Assembly: GCA_027924645.1 (NCBI GenBank)
Contig: BSBN01001150.1
Span: forward strand, 3,657,159-3,721,158
Direction: 5' to 3'
DNA from: Cunninghamia lanceolata
Lineage: Eukaryota; Streptophyta; Pinopsida; Cupressales; Cupressaceae
DNA length: 64,000 bases
The translations under genes were made by a program, and so were the position numbers. The notes under the pieces were generated by a model. The model was not told the DNA's origin. It did no database searches and worked only from the letters and a program-made list of their open reading frames with translations. Shown here piece by piece: positions 50,471 through 61,385 of the stretch. Each line of letters opens with the position of its first letter. The first letter of the stretch is position 1.

Positions 50471-52084
50471 CTTTTATGCATCCATTCTTCATCATACATA
50501 TCAGTAATGGGTTTCAAGTTTCCATGTTGAGAAAATGCATTGCTTGTGGCTTCCAAGGATATTGTTGCTTCATCTTCTCTAGTTTCAATCTCCTCTCCTT
50601 TCTTCATCTTCTTGTCCTTTACCTTTTCTGAGGGGCTTCTCCTTTTTTCTAGAGGTGACTTTATCTATTTTCACCCTTTTACTTTGATTTCCTCATTTGT
50701 TTCTGTTACATCCCCAACTTACAATTAGACTTAATCATTAACTTGGCATGATAATCAGGAGGATTAGTCGTAGTTAACTAATTTGATATTGTGGAAATAT
50801 CTGATTTAATTTTTGATTATGAAGTAATGACTGATGTTAATTAGTTTTATAAATTAAATGATTTATATAATGGGATATGATAATGATGCACTGATCATGA
50901 TCTTGTGGTCTTGAGTGTGAACAGGAAAATGAACATCCTTTGAAGAAGGAAGGAGAGTATCATCCTAGAGGAAGGGTTAGACATTGAGAAATCAAGAGGT
51001 TAATTAGCCATCTAAGTATCAACTTCTATGTTCTTCTAAATCCCTTTGTAAGTTGTCATGAGTCATGTCTCCTCTCTTAGTATTTATGTTCCTTATAAGT
51101 CGTTATATTGTTGTGCTATCACGACTAATTGTGATGGCTCGACGATGTTCTTGGAACATCATCTCTAGTTGAGGGACAATCATGTTAAGAGATGAGGAGG
51201 TCTCTCATTATCTTTTTTTTCTCAGGGTTATTATTCCTTAGTCATTCGACTAAGGATGATAGTCGATTTCATGGGAGTATTACTCGACCCCGACAATCGA
51301 CGATCTTGTTGTGAATCATTTTATGATTTCAATTTTATAGTGATAATCTTTAATATTAGAATTGTATTATTTAACCCTTATCCTTGAATAAGGATGAATA
51401 TGTATATCATTTAAGGGGAACCTCTTTATAGGTTGTTTTCAATAATGTTGTAATTGTTTTACTTATCCTATTATTCAATATTATTCAATAGTATTAATTT
51501 TTGTTAGCTGGCCTTGAGGAGCAAAGGCAAGTTTTGAGCTCACCTTTCTTAGGTGCATGATGCCTTGATCGAGCCACTTTTTGTGGAAACCAACCGAGTG
51601 GGGTGGTATTTTCCATCCAAATTGGCATGCCAGAATTGACAGATATCAAGTTTGTTCTCATTTTTGTAAAGGGGGACTTTTGGCATAGTAAGTTATTTTT
51701 GTGTTGGGGTTTTATGATGAGGGTGGCGAAGCTTTTATGAGAAAACACTTAGAGATTAGAAGCTAAGAGCAGCTTGAAAGAGACTCAGTCTGGAACTGCA
51801 TCTCTATCGAAAGTCTTGTGCAGGTAAAATGGTGGACATAATTTCCATTTACTTTCAGTTTACTCAACTATAATTGTGTAGAATTTCTACCAATGAAAGT
51901 ATGGCATTATGTTTCTTGTTTCATAGATAATATAGAGGCATGAGGCCTGTGAGGTTGTGCCTATGGTTTTTGATAATATCTTCAAAGTCGTGGCTCAAGG
52001 ACATACGACTGAGCTCATATTGTATCAAGTATTATTTCTCTTCAAAGGTTCAGAGTCTTAAGGTCGAACCTTATCATGTTAACT

Positions 52085-52440
52085 CTCTATAATGAGAATA
52101 GGCTTGAAGCCATTATGGCTGAGCTATCAACACAATAATCTTTCTTGAGACTAAGCTCAAGGCCATAAGGCTAAGTAATGAAACACTGTAATCTTTTTCT
52201 GAGACTATGCTCAAGGCCATAGGGCCGAGCAATAAAAAATTGTAAGCTTTTCCTGAGACTTTGCTCAAGGACGTATGGCTGAGTAGTGAAACATTGTAAT
52301 TCTTTCCTGTGACTAAGCTCAAGGCTTAAAAGCTAAGCAGCACCTATAATATTTTTTTATTGTGACACTAGCTCAAGGCCATAAGGCCGAGCTGTATAGA
52401 GTTAAACTCCTTTCTGTGTTATAGCTTAAGGTCTTACGAA
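52085..52440 (+). repeat. ~58-bp tandem repeat (CTCAAGGCCATAAGGCCGAG)
   Basis: Six diverged copies of a unit containing GACTAAGCTCAAGGCCATAAGG followed (after a break) by CTGAGTAATGAAACA and TGTAATCTTT. Each core GGCCATAAGGCC is a short palindrome. Related single units lie just upstream (51990, 52040) and at 57203. Confidence 0.75.
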
Positions 52441-55259
52441 CCAACTTTAATGTATTTGTGAGGCCTACATTTTTTATTTCCATTCATGTGACTATTTACC
52501 TTACTGTTGCTGATACTTTTATATTTGTGGGACTGTTGATCCTAGATTTCTGAACTATTAGACTTTATTATGTTAAAGGAAAACTAATTGGGTGATGTTA
52601 AATAGATGCTTGTATTAAGAGAAAACAAATTGGGTGATGCTAGATAGATGTTTATTTTATAGGAAAACTAATATGGTGATGTTAGATAGATGTTTATATT
52701 ATAGGAAAACTAATTGGGTGATGTTAGTTAGAAAATTGTAATGTGATTTCCTTTATGCTTAAGAGATCTTGTGGTATTTTTTGGGAATGCATGTTTTAAA
52801 TTGCTTCGGCTATGATATTTATATGTGGAATTAACTTTGCAATTGAGTGAGCAGGTATTCTAACAAACCATAGATACTGGAGATCATCCCACACCTTATG
52901 TTGTAATCCCTTGTGAAGCTGATTTGGTTCCACGAGGAACCAATATTAACTCTGCGTATGATGTAATGTTGTAATGTTAATTTGCATGAGGTTGAATGGG
53001 TTAGGTCTACCCTCTTTTAATTTGAATTATGATATGTGTTGTAAGATTTGTATTTGAATTTTATTTTTAAAATTTTAAATTTTTGGAGACCCTTTTCTTG
53101 TGTTTTAACTTGACCCTAGGTGTTCTAACTAGGTTAAACTTGACCCCGGGTTATACCCCATGGGTCTAGGGTCCCTTTTGACTTAGGTAACCCTTGGTAA
53201 ACCTCTGTATGGTCACCTTAACTTCACACTGAAGTTAAGTGACGAATTTGGAGGCATGGGAGGGATAGGATGACTGGTACCAACACTCAAGCCCATCCCT
53301 TTTCAATTCCCAAGGCTAGAGATGACTCCAAGATCCACCAATTGTGGAGGACTTGACTTCAAGTCTCTCTCGCAATTGGTGAGTGTACCCATGGAGTTGT
53401 GTGGTCCTTCATGAGAGGAAAGGAAGGGGAGACATGTGTCACCCTTTCCCTCTTTAACTCCCCTTTTCTCTCCCATGTGTTGTAGAGAGGCAATGTGGTA
53501 AGGGGTGAGGAAGACTTTGGGGATGGTTGAGTGACATGTGTCAACACCCATCCCTTGGGACACATTTGTAGTGGGGAGGAAGAGTGAGGAGGTGACAAGT
53601 GTCACCTCCCCATTGTTCTAAGCTCATGGATTGGGCTTATTTTAATCCCACTTGGGATAGGGAGAAAGGTTGTTGAATTTTTTGGATGAATTTTGATTAT
53701 TAGAAATTGTTTTTGGGGAAAAAGAATAGAGGGAGTTTGGTGGCTTATGTTGGAGGGGATTTTAGAGGAGCTCTACATCAACTTCTTCCATATTAGGGCT
53801 TTAAAGGTTGGTTTTTAAGGCTAAGGCCTTCCCCTTGTAATTTTAATTTGTTTGCATGATGAATGTGTGAGATGTATTTTTGCTTGTGTTGTATTTTCTT
53901 ATTGTGGGGAATAATTAGTAGGGTGTTGAAAGATCCTCTCCCACTTGGGAGAAAATGCTCATTAAGTGTGGGGTAGGGGAGGAGTGATCTCCTCGAGGTC
54001 ATTTCCTTGTTTTGGGATGTGAAAGCCTTGAGGGCATTTTATGTGATTTTTGAGTAACTTGTTATATGGCTTGAGACCCAAAATATGAACTCCTTTGGAA
54101 ATTTTGTTATCATGTTGGCTTGAGGCTATGAGAAAATTGTGTTAAGATATTTTGAAGGAGTGACACTCTAGAGTTGAGTGTGTCCACTCTCCTACCCCTT
54201 TTAAACTCACTTTGGTTGAGTTGTGTGTTGTAAATATCCAAGGTGTAATTTAGTGTTTTTGAGATGTTTGTTTATCTTGTTGTGAAGTGGATTTGAATTC
54301 CCTAGGTGTGTGGATGACCTCCCTAGCTCAGGGGTGACCCTCTTGTGGGTCTACGGTAGGGAGGAGAGCAAGATGTGTGGTGTTTTCTTCCCTTGTGTGA
54401 TATGCAAGTTTCTTGGAGCATAATGCTGAAGTTGAAGAAGTTTTCTTGTTTTGGGAAAATATTTTATTTTCCTTTACTCTTAAGGCTCTTGAGGAGAGCT
54501 TGGTCTTATTAAGAAATTTCATCCTTGTTTGTTTTCAAAGAGGAGAACTTCTCTCTCTCTTGTTGTAAAATTTTATTTCTAGAGTTGTCAGAGAACCTCT
54601 TTCTTGTATTGATAATTATAGTTGTTTATTTAAATTTTACCATTTATGAAAAGATAAAGGAAGGAAAATTGTTTTTAAAAGGATATTGCTTGTGTTTAAA
54701 TTCCTAATACTTTTATTAACAAGTTGAAATTTTAGTTGTTATTGTGGCAAATAAGAAATTATGAATTGTTATTTTGAAAGAGAGGAAATTAGTAGTTGTC
54801 AATTTTTAGGAGTATCTAAATAAGTATATTTTTTCTTTCTTTGCAAGTGTTTTTAATAATAATGCAATGAATTCATTTTGTGGAAAATATGATCTCTTGC
54901 CTCAATAGAAATTTGATAAAAAAAATATATAATAAATGTGATTGCATAATTTACAAATTTGTTAAAATAGAAATTCTATGAGTATAATGAAGGAAAGTTA
55001 AAGTTAAAAATAGATAGTTTTATTTAATTGTGTGTTTTAAATGTATATGTTTACACAAAAAAAAAGAGGGCAAACTGATTTGAGAATTTGATCATTACAT
55101 TTGAAAATTCATTATATATATATATATATATTTGTTGATTTTATTATATTAAACAAGCTATTTTTTTATGGGACTGTGAAAAAGTTCTATGTATATATCA
55201 TATATATATATATATTTTTATATATTGAAAAACCTTAAAAAATAAAATAAATGGAAGTC

Positions 55260-55680
55260 AAAGTTTGAAAGTGGAGCGGCTGTGGGTAATAACACAGTTC
55301 ACAGGTTACAAAAAGTTTGTTGTTACTTTTGGTGGGGGGGGTATGTACCCCCACCGTCGCCATAAAAGAAAATTGGGTGTGGGGAGGGGGCAGAACCCCC
55401 ACCCACACCCCACTAAGTGGGATGTGGGTGGGGGCTCCGCCCCCTCCCCACACCCTCGTAAACTCAGAACCCTCATGGCCTTTGTCGTCTGCCACCACAC
55501 CGCCACACCCCCCTCCTCTGTGTATTTTGTCCGTCTCCCTCGGCAACTCCACTACTTCTCCCTCTCTGTAGTTCCATTTCCTCCACCATTTCCCCTTCCC
55601 TATGACCTCCACCCGTGGCCCCTTCACACAGAGCTGCCCTCTCCGCCACCGCCGCCTCCATTGACCCTGCACAGCCAATA
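55260..55680. repeat. GC-rich island with strong hairpins
   Basis: A sharply GC-rich ~420 bp in AT-rich DNA. 55375-55455 is a near-perfect hairpin centred on CACTAAGTG, and each arm contains its own smaller palindrome (GGGGGCAGAACCCCC and GGGGGCTCCGCCCCC). A further palindrome is at 55332-55354 (GTGGGGGGGGTATGTACCCC). Open frames on both strands (up to 186 codons) are Pro/Gly-rich by-products of composition, with no domain. Confidence 0.75.
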
Positions 55681-55893
55681 CAAAACAAAAAAATATATAT
55701 GTTAGGGTTTCTCCAATGAGATTCAAAAGAAAAAAATATGAATCAAAACAATATTCATTTGTTATATAAAGAAAATCCAATACATTATAACACAATAAAA
55801 TATTTATATATATATATATATTAATTATCTATTAATAATTTGAAAAAGGGAAGCTATTTAAAAAAATATATATATAATAGGGTTTCAATTTTG

Positions 55894-55896
<3 letters not shown>

Positions 55897-55952
<56 letters not shown>
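55897..55952. repeat. (AT)n microsatellite
   Basis: About 56 bases of alternating AT; shorter AT runs lie at 55114-55130, 55198-55215 and 55804-55820. Confidence 0.93.
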
Positions 55953-55956
<4 letters not shown>

Positions 55957-56096
55957 AGAATATATATACTAATTCTAATTATAGGAAAATGTGTTGTGGA
56001 GTTTAACATTTTTCACAAATGAAATACCAAGAAAATGAAAAGAAAAATATAAATATATTTTATTAATGAATAACCTAGTGTTGTAAATACAAATAG

Positions 56097-56098
<2 letters not shown>

Positions 56099-56141
<43 letters not shown>
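56099..56141. repeat. (TG)n microsatellite, ~21 units
   Basis: Uninterrupted TG repeat, about 42 bases. Confidence 0.95.
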
Positions 56142-56143
<2 letters not shown>

Positions 56144-56459
56144 ATAACTTCGCAGTTATTTAAGCCATCATATGCATTTCATATGTGGCTATTTTTACTC
56201 AACCTATAATTTGAAAAAAATGTCCAATTGAGAAAAAAAGAGAGAAAAAGAGAAAAAAAGATAAAAGTGAAAATAAAGAGGAGAAAATGCACGACCTTTT
56301 TCGAAACCAGGCTAAGAAAACTAATTAAGAATTAACTTTCTGTTAATCCTGATTGGGGGCAATTTAATTAACAAGTTAATGTAAACGTTGAATTAAACCT
56401 AGAGCAGAAACCTAGTGGACTTCATCATGCGAAGTTAGTAAGTCATGTTTAAGTGATAT

Positions 56460-56740
56460 GATCTACCAAGAAATTAGGAATAATGTAAAGGATGCAGTGA
56501 TAACTTTGATTGATAGAGAACTGATCTACCAAGAAATTAGGAATAATGTAAAGGATGTAGTGATAACTCTGATTGATAGAGAACGTGAAAGAGAGCAAAT
56601 TAAAATTAAATTTTAGAGAAATGGGAAGAAGAACAAATGTTCAGGCTTTGTTGAAAATGCTAAAATTAGAAGAAGAACTAATTAATATTAAATTTTAGAA
56701 AACGTGAAGGAGAACAGATGATCAGACTTTGTTGAAAAAT
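56460..56740 (+). pseudogene. Cullin-1 fragment with a 63-bp tandem duplication
   Basis: 56461-56523 and 56524-56586 are tandem copies of a 63-bp in-frame unit reading IYQEIRNNVKDAVITLIDRE. The second copy continues REREREQIKIKF then stop. Diverged repeats of the following piece (GEQ.DQALLKN-like) are at 56610-56650 and 56705-56740. The wording matches the N-terminal repeat region of plant cullin-1, scaffold of SCF ubiquitin ligases (…LID.EREGEQIDRALLKNV…). Only a short exon-sized piece is present and nothing upstream looks like cullin, so this is a captured or transposed fragment. Confidence 0.65.
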
Positions 56741-58721
56741 GTGCCATTAACTTAATCAACTGTATGAGTGAGATGTAAGAAATTTAGTAACCCAAATCAG
56801 GAAACCCCTTGATTAGAATAGTGTTAGTACAATAAACCCCACTCACGCCCGTGAGGCATTATGCTGCCGAAATTTTCCCATAATTTAGGGTTTAGAAGGT
56901 TAGTAAGTTTAACCCTCATAGAGATGTTAATCATGTCGCGATGACCCCCTTGTTGGCCTTCTTGCATTTGTGTATGCGCACGTGTGCATATTACCCCGCT
57001 AACAATTGTATTGTTTACGCCTTAAGATACACCACCGAGCACGCTTACGCGTGTGAGGGGATTTCTACGGAAGCGTGAAATTTTTTTGATATTTCGTGTC
57101 ATGACCACATGGTAAAAGTGGACATGACATGTGTGATGCATGTTGTGACCGCATGGGAAATGTGGGCATGACAGTATTATACATCATATGAAAGCCGGTG
57201 GTTGAAGCCATTATGGCTGAGTATGCTTTCAAAACATATCAAGCACACATCGATTAATGACGAAGTTAGAGCCTAAATGCTCTCGACTGGGAAGTGTCGA
57301 ATAACTGGTAAAGATTCTAGTTAAGTGATTCAGCCTATATTCTAATCTTACAGTCACCCCGACTGTGGTGACAATTGTAAAGGTACTTGAACATCATTGT
57401 GTTTGCAACACTTAAACTATTATCAAGTTTGGCATGCATGGAAACCCAACTGTAAATTATTTAAGGGTTATTTAAACTATCAAGAATGTACTCGATAACC
57501 ATCAATTATGGAGGTGGTGAGATCATTTAAGATCATGGTCTCATCACGTAACAACTTGTTTGTGCTAAAAGAATAATATGGATTTGTTCTATGTGTCTAC
57601 ATTAAGACCTTTTGGTTATTGTTATGAGTTATAATTCCTTTATTTTACTTAAGTGTAAACTAATAGGATTAGTGTTTATCACCTAAAGCTCATAAAGATA
57701 TTATGAGCTATTAATCATAATGAAACCAATCTATTCTACTAAGGAAAGGTATGCCTTGAGTACCATGAATATGACTTCATCATATATGATGATTTTCTAT
57801 TGAAATTGTAAACCATAGAAGACCCAAGATGGTAAAATGGTTGATTTTTTATATGAATTGAAAGTGGAACAAGTTGACAAGAAGTCACTAGTTCCTCATT
57901 ACGAAAGTAACCTATTTAGTCGTAACCAACCTATGATGAGAGTCGAATGTCCAAGTATGGACAATGAATCGAATTGATCCCACTCATACTAGAACTAAAG
58001 AACAAGGTTGATGAGAACTTACTGTAGGACATGATAGTTTATAAGTCAAGTTAGGGTGGTGGACATACGACAACATTCATTGTGCAACGTGCATATATGT
58101 AAATCTTTGGCCAAAGTAATGCATCCATCTCTGCATGCATTTTGGATCCACAGTGTTCCAGATGGCCTAGTGTCTCCAGTAGTGCCAAACAAAGAGTAGA
58201 TATATAGTGTGTGACTATGAGAAATTAGGAAGGACACAACACCAGATACTCAGATGGCTAACTTAATGGTTTCTAATGTCTAACCTTTTCTGAGAAGGGT
58301 AGGGCCACTTCCAATTAGGAAGTTGAGCAGGGGACCATAGGTCTGTGGCTGGAGGAAAAGTAGCAAGATGATGCTCTCCTTCCCAAGCCTGAGACAAGCC
58401 AAGGCTTATGGAGACAGATGTCATTGGTTCTAGATATAGTATTTGCATTTATGACCAGAGGGTCTATTGTAATTTATTAATTAAACTATGATGCCTTGAG
58501 CATATCTTATACTTGATTAGTGATGGTTACTAAATATTTGTAATTGATTATTGAAATGTAATCCTTTTTAGATCTTGACTAGATTGCCTTGCGTAATTGT
58601 TGAAAATATTATGTTTCTTTTGGTTAAAATTTAATTAGATCAATCAGCTTGTTAACTAATCACTTGATTAAGTTACATGTTTATGTTAAATCTTGAGCAT
58701 TATGGATAGTGATGTTACGTA

Positions 58722-58733
58722 TGGTATCAGAGC
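58722..58733 (+). other. LTR-retrotransposon primer-binding site (tRNA-iMet)
   Basis: TGGTATCAGAGC, an exact match to the usual plant site complementary to initiator Met tRNA. It implies a 5' LTR ending at about 58720 and an element reading to the right, but no gag or pol follows before 59516. Confidence 0.85.
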
Positions 58734-59515
58734 AACCAGGTTCAATACATGGACCTAATGAGCTCACTACTTGATGATCATTTATATCCAACATTAAGTA
58801 TGCTAATGTTTGGATGTTCTATTCTAGAATGGTAATAATTAGAATGACACCTCAAAAGAAGGTAACAGAACATGGATGTTACCTATGCCAACAAAAGATT
58901 TTGAAGGCATGAGCCTCAAGGATGAAGAAACTTGAATAGACTGGATGACTGGTAGGAGCATAGTTATCTGATGAGGAAACTTTTGCTGATGCCATGAAAT
59001 GCATCAAGCAAGAGTTAATGAAAGATGAAAGGATGGCTGCCCCTAACTCTACTGATGCATCAGAAACACCCTCTTCTCCTAAAGTACTAGTTGAGGGAAA
59101 TAACCCTAAATATTGAATGTACCTAAGGAGGTTGTGAAGAAATACTAGTATGTATCCTCACCTCCTAAGATTTAAAAGAAACCATGAATATGGGAAGCTA
59201 TCCCAAATTGTAAATGACTTGCAGTAGCAAGGTGTAAACTAGTTATTAGTTATGCAATGTGAGGTAATTGGTAGCTGCTCCTAGTTATTAGTTATGCAAT
59301 GTGAAATAATTGCATAACTGCTTATGTTGACTTTCTAAAAAACTATATTGTAATTGAAATTTTGTCATCTATCAACATCTAGTTAGTAGTTATGCAATGT
59401 GTAGTAATGCTTTGAGCTTGAAAGATGTGCAATGCAATGTAATCAACGATATGAATATAAACTACAAAAATTTAGTAAGTACAATTCATTAGTTAAACTC
59501 TTTATTTTATTACCT
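58734..59515. other. Leader-like noncoding stretch
   Basis: Follows the primer site; could be the 5' leader and a gag remnant (ATGCCAACAAAAGATTTTGA near 58884), but no domain is recognisable. At 59215-59400 the phrase TAGTTATTAGTTATGCAATGTG recurs about four times. Confidence 0.35.
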
Positions 59516-60850
59516 GAGTGAAGCTTTGAACTCCACCTCCACTGGGTTGCAATGAAATCTCCAAGATTAACATATTCAACATCCAAAATCAGATATTAGA
59601 ATAGCATTCATATAACAATGCTATTCACATGTAATATTTATAATTGTTTACTAGTTACATACCTTGACAATACATGTCGTAGTGTAATATGGAGGTGGAG
59701 AACCGCTGAAAACTAAGTGAATGCTATGACCCTGAAATTTCATTACAATTATTAAACTAAATTAGTTAATCTTGCATTTCAAAAATAAAATTTAATAAAT
59801 TAAATTCAATGAACTTGCTAACATTTACTTGAGTATCAAGGTCGAAAGTCTCATTGAGGAGGGAATCTGTCATAACCATCTTCTTAGCTATAGATGTAGC
59901 CTGCACACCTACGTCCTGACTATTCGTGGGGTCATAACCACATGCTGACCATAAACTTGACAAGTATGGGGTGGAACCCTACTCCTCGAAGTCTCCCCTG
60001 GCTCACACTATGCTGCACGACTGGCATGCTCTATGATGCTTTGGGGCAAGGAACTAATGGACTATAGTATCTCGACCTCAACACTCTCCTTCACAACAAA
60101 AGGGATAGATACATGCTCATGGGCTGGTCTGGCGAGTGCTCATCTCACTGGACACTATGAATAAAGATGTGCCCCTCGTCTATCTTGTGCTGACCCCTCA
60201 CCTCTACCCTGGAAGTCCCACATATCAAAATAGTTTGGTACTTTATTGAGGACAAACTCACAATAGAGTTTCCTCAAAAAATATTGTGGGACCTCATTAT
60301 TGTTGCATGGAGGATGGTCAAAAACCATCCACCACATCTGCTCAAAATGGTCATTTATCTCTTGGTTGTTGCACCAATGGATAGGGAACCTCTTGCATGT
60401 AAGGGGTAGAGGTTGTTTTGTTCCTAGGTCTGTGAAAAGGGAACACAAGTCCAATTTTGTAATTTTTTCATTTTTGACTTGTTCGTAAGATAACTTATCT
60501 GCATAGAATTGTCTAAACTCTCTCTTCTTATCTGACCAACTAGAGATTTGCTTGCTAATTGAATCTACATTTGATAACATAGATTCAAGAGATTGAGCAA
60601 GCGTGACTCTATGTGAGGTTGAAGTTGTAGGATCTTTCAACCTTGCAATTATGTCTTCAATTTGTTTTTTATTATTTTCAATTTGCCCCATTAAATTTTC
60701 TTGTGTTCTAGGGGCATATTGAGGAATTACTAGAGTTGTTTGTTGTTAGGGTTGTTCTTCATCAGGTATTTGGTGTTCAGGTGATTGAGAAATTTGAAGA
60801 GTTTTAGGAGGAGGAGGTGCATTATCAATTCCTATAAATTAAAGAAATTT
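59516..60850 (-). pseudogene. Decayed multi-exon gene of unknown family (right end of candidate element)
   Basis: Minus-strand gene remnant. The largest open frame, 60155-60691 (178 codons), begins MGQIENNKKQIEDIIARLKD, a coiled-coil-like start. It continues QSLESMLSNVDSISKQISSW, SDKKREFRQFYADKLSYEQV, LPLTCKRFPIHWCNNQEIND, WWMVFDHPPCNNNEVPQYFL and PNYFDMWDFQGRGEG. The frame extends upstream past a stop to an acceptor-like TTTATAG at about 60842. Downstream it runs through stops (EHVSIPFVVKESVEVEI) into 59766-59963 (VGVQATSIAKKMVMTDS; donor CAAG|GTAAAT-like). Two short exons follow: about 59666-59733 (GHSIHLVFSGSPPPYYTTT) and about 59516-59572 (ISLQPSGGGVQSFTQ), both with good splice sites. 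No domain recognised. Confidence 0.55.
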
Positions 60851-61079
60851 ACATTAAAAAAACCACTTAAATCTACCTATTTAGTAACAAATTCACACAA
60901 AAAACAAACAAAACTTAGTCCTTTGGCCTCCCCAATGTCATGACGTCATTTTGATGAAGAATTAGTGATAATTTGGTGAAGAATTTGGCCTCCAACAACA
61001 TAAGCTCACTCTCAAGGGTTTGCAAGCTGTGGGTTTGCAATAAAATGTAGACACAAGAAATGACAAATGTTTCTTTTTT
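60851..61079 (-). other. Possible first exon of the unknown gene
   Basis: Reading the minus strand from about 61000, an open frame gives MLLEAKFFTKLSLILHQNDV and then MTLGRPKD near 60925. A GRPK segment is AT-hook-like. Between it and the main exon lies an AT-rich stretch that could be an intron. Weak. Confidence 0.25.
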
Positions 61080-61225
61080 TGTTATAAATATCTATAATGC
61101 GCTCGCATTATAGCGTGAGTGCATTATTTAACACAAGTGTGTTACAATGCACTAATGTTATGTCTTTTTAAAAAGTTTTAAGAATTTTGGCCACTTTTTG
61201 GCTCCCCATCTTTTTGCACCCACCC
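61080..61225 (-). repeat. Right end of the candidate large element
   Basis: Read from 61225 on the minus strand: GGGTGGGTGCAAAAAGATGG, then GGAGCCAAAAAGTGGCCA, matching the start of the left arms at 31063 and 61386. Inside, at 61095-61165, is a cluster of CATTATAG, TAATGTTATG and GTGTGTTACAATGC motifs like those in the left arm. Similarity to the left arm outside these parts is low. Confidence 0.65.
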
Positions 61226-61385
61226 TTGTATGCATTGATTGATGTTGTGAAAGTATTTCATGTTCTTGCATTTTTGTATGATGAGTTAGAGAAAGAGCAT
61301 GGACATGTTCTGAATATGGAGCTATAGAGAAGGGTAAGTTCCTTCTTGAACCTATCTAACTAAACACGGCTAAAAAATATGCTTT

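Larger units (their letters stand above)
48535..50703 (-). mobile_element. Internal region of a family-D element, minus strand
   Basis: Sequence upstream (in element orientation) of the minus-strand LTR 47013-48534, starting with its polypurine tract. It holds no recognisable gag, protease, integrase or RT, but carries pieces of one long charged protein on the minus strand (50650 to 49300). This fits a large non-autonomous derivative with a non-pol ORF. The 5' LTR and primer site were not found; the region may be cut at about 50704 by another element. Confidence 0.55.
50704..58720 (+). repeat. LTR-like, nested noncoding DNA ending at a primer site
   Basis: The left edge TGTTACATCCCC (50704) looks like an LTR start; the right edge GATGTTACG (to about 58720) lies two bases before a perfect tRNA-iMet primer site. 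The two edges are not inverted matches of each other, so they probably belong to different elements nested here. No pol genes were found. Related segments (GAAGCCATTATGGCTGAG at 52107 and 57203) show that the same repeat family contributes at both ends. Contains tandem repeats, GC-rich hairpins, microsatellites and a cullin fragment, listed separately. Confidence 0.45.
31063..61225. mobile_element. Candidate giant DNA-transposon-like unit with inverted ends
   Basis: The left end (31063 on) reads GGGTAAGTGCAGTAAGATGG; the right end, read inward on the minus strand from 61225, is GGGTGGGTGCAAAAAGATGG. Similarity continues as GGGGGCAAAAAG / GGGAGCCAAAAAG and GTGGCCA. The four bases outside each end are TTGT (31059-31062 and 61226-61229), a possible target duplication. 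Both ends have nearby CACGTTATAAC-type motifs. Two decayed multi-exon genes inside point toward each other: a possible transposase-like gene at 36751-40590 and an unknown gene at 59516-60850. The middle is filled with younger insertions. A 4-bp duplication with this terminus matches no family I can name with confidence. The two ends could also belong to two different copies. Confidence 0.4.

Noticed and set aside
55235..55795. 186-codon minus and 146-codon plus frames
   Set aside because: Opposite-strand frames over a GC-rich palindromic island; Pro/Gly/His-rich by composition with no domain or splice context.
50704..58720. A single 8-kb LTR bounded by TGTTACATCC and GATGTTACG
   Set aside because: The two edges are not inverted matches, no second copy is in the window, and the region contains unrelated nested repeats.
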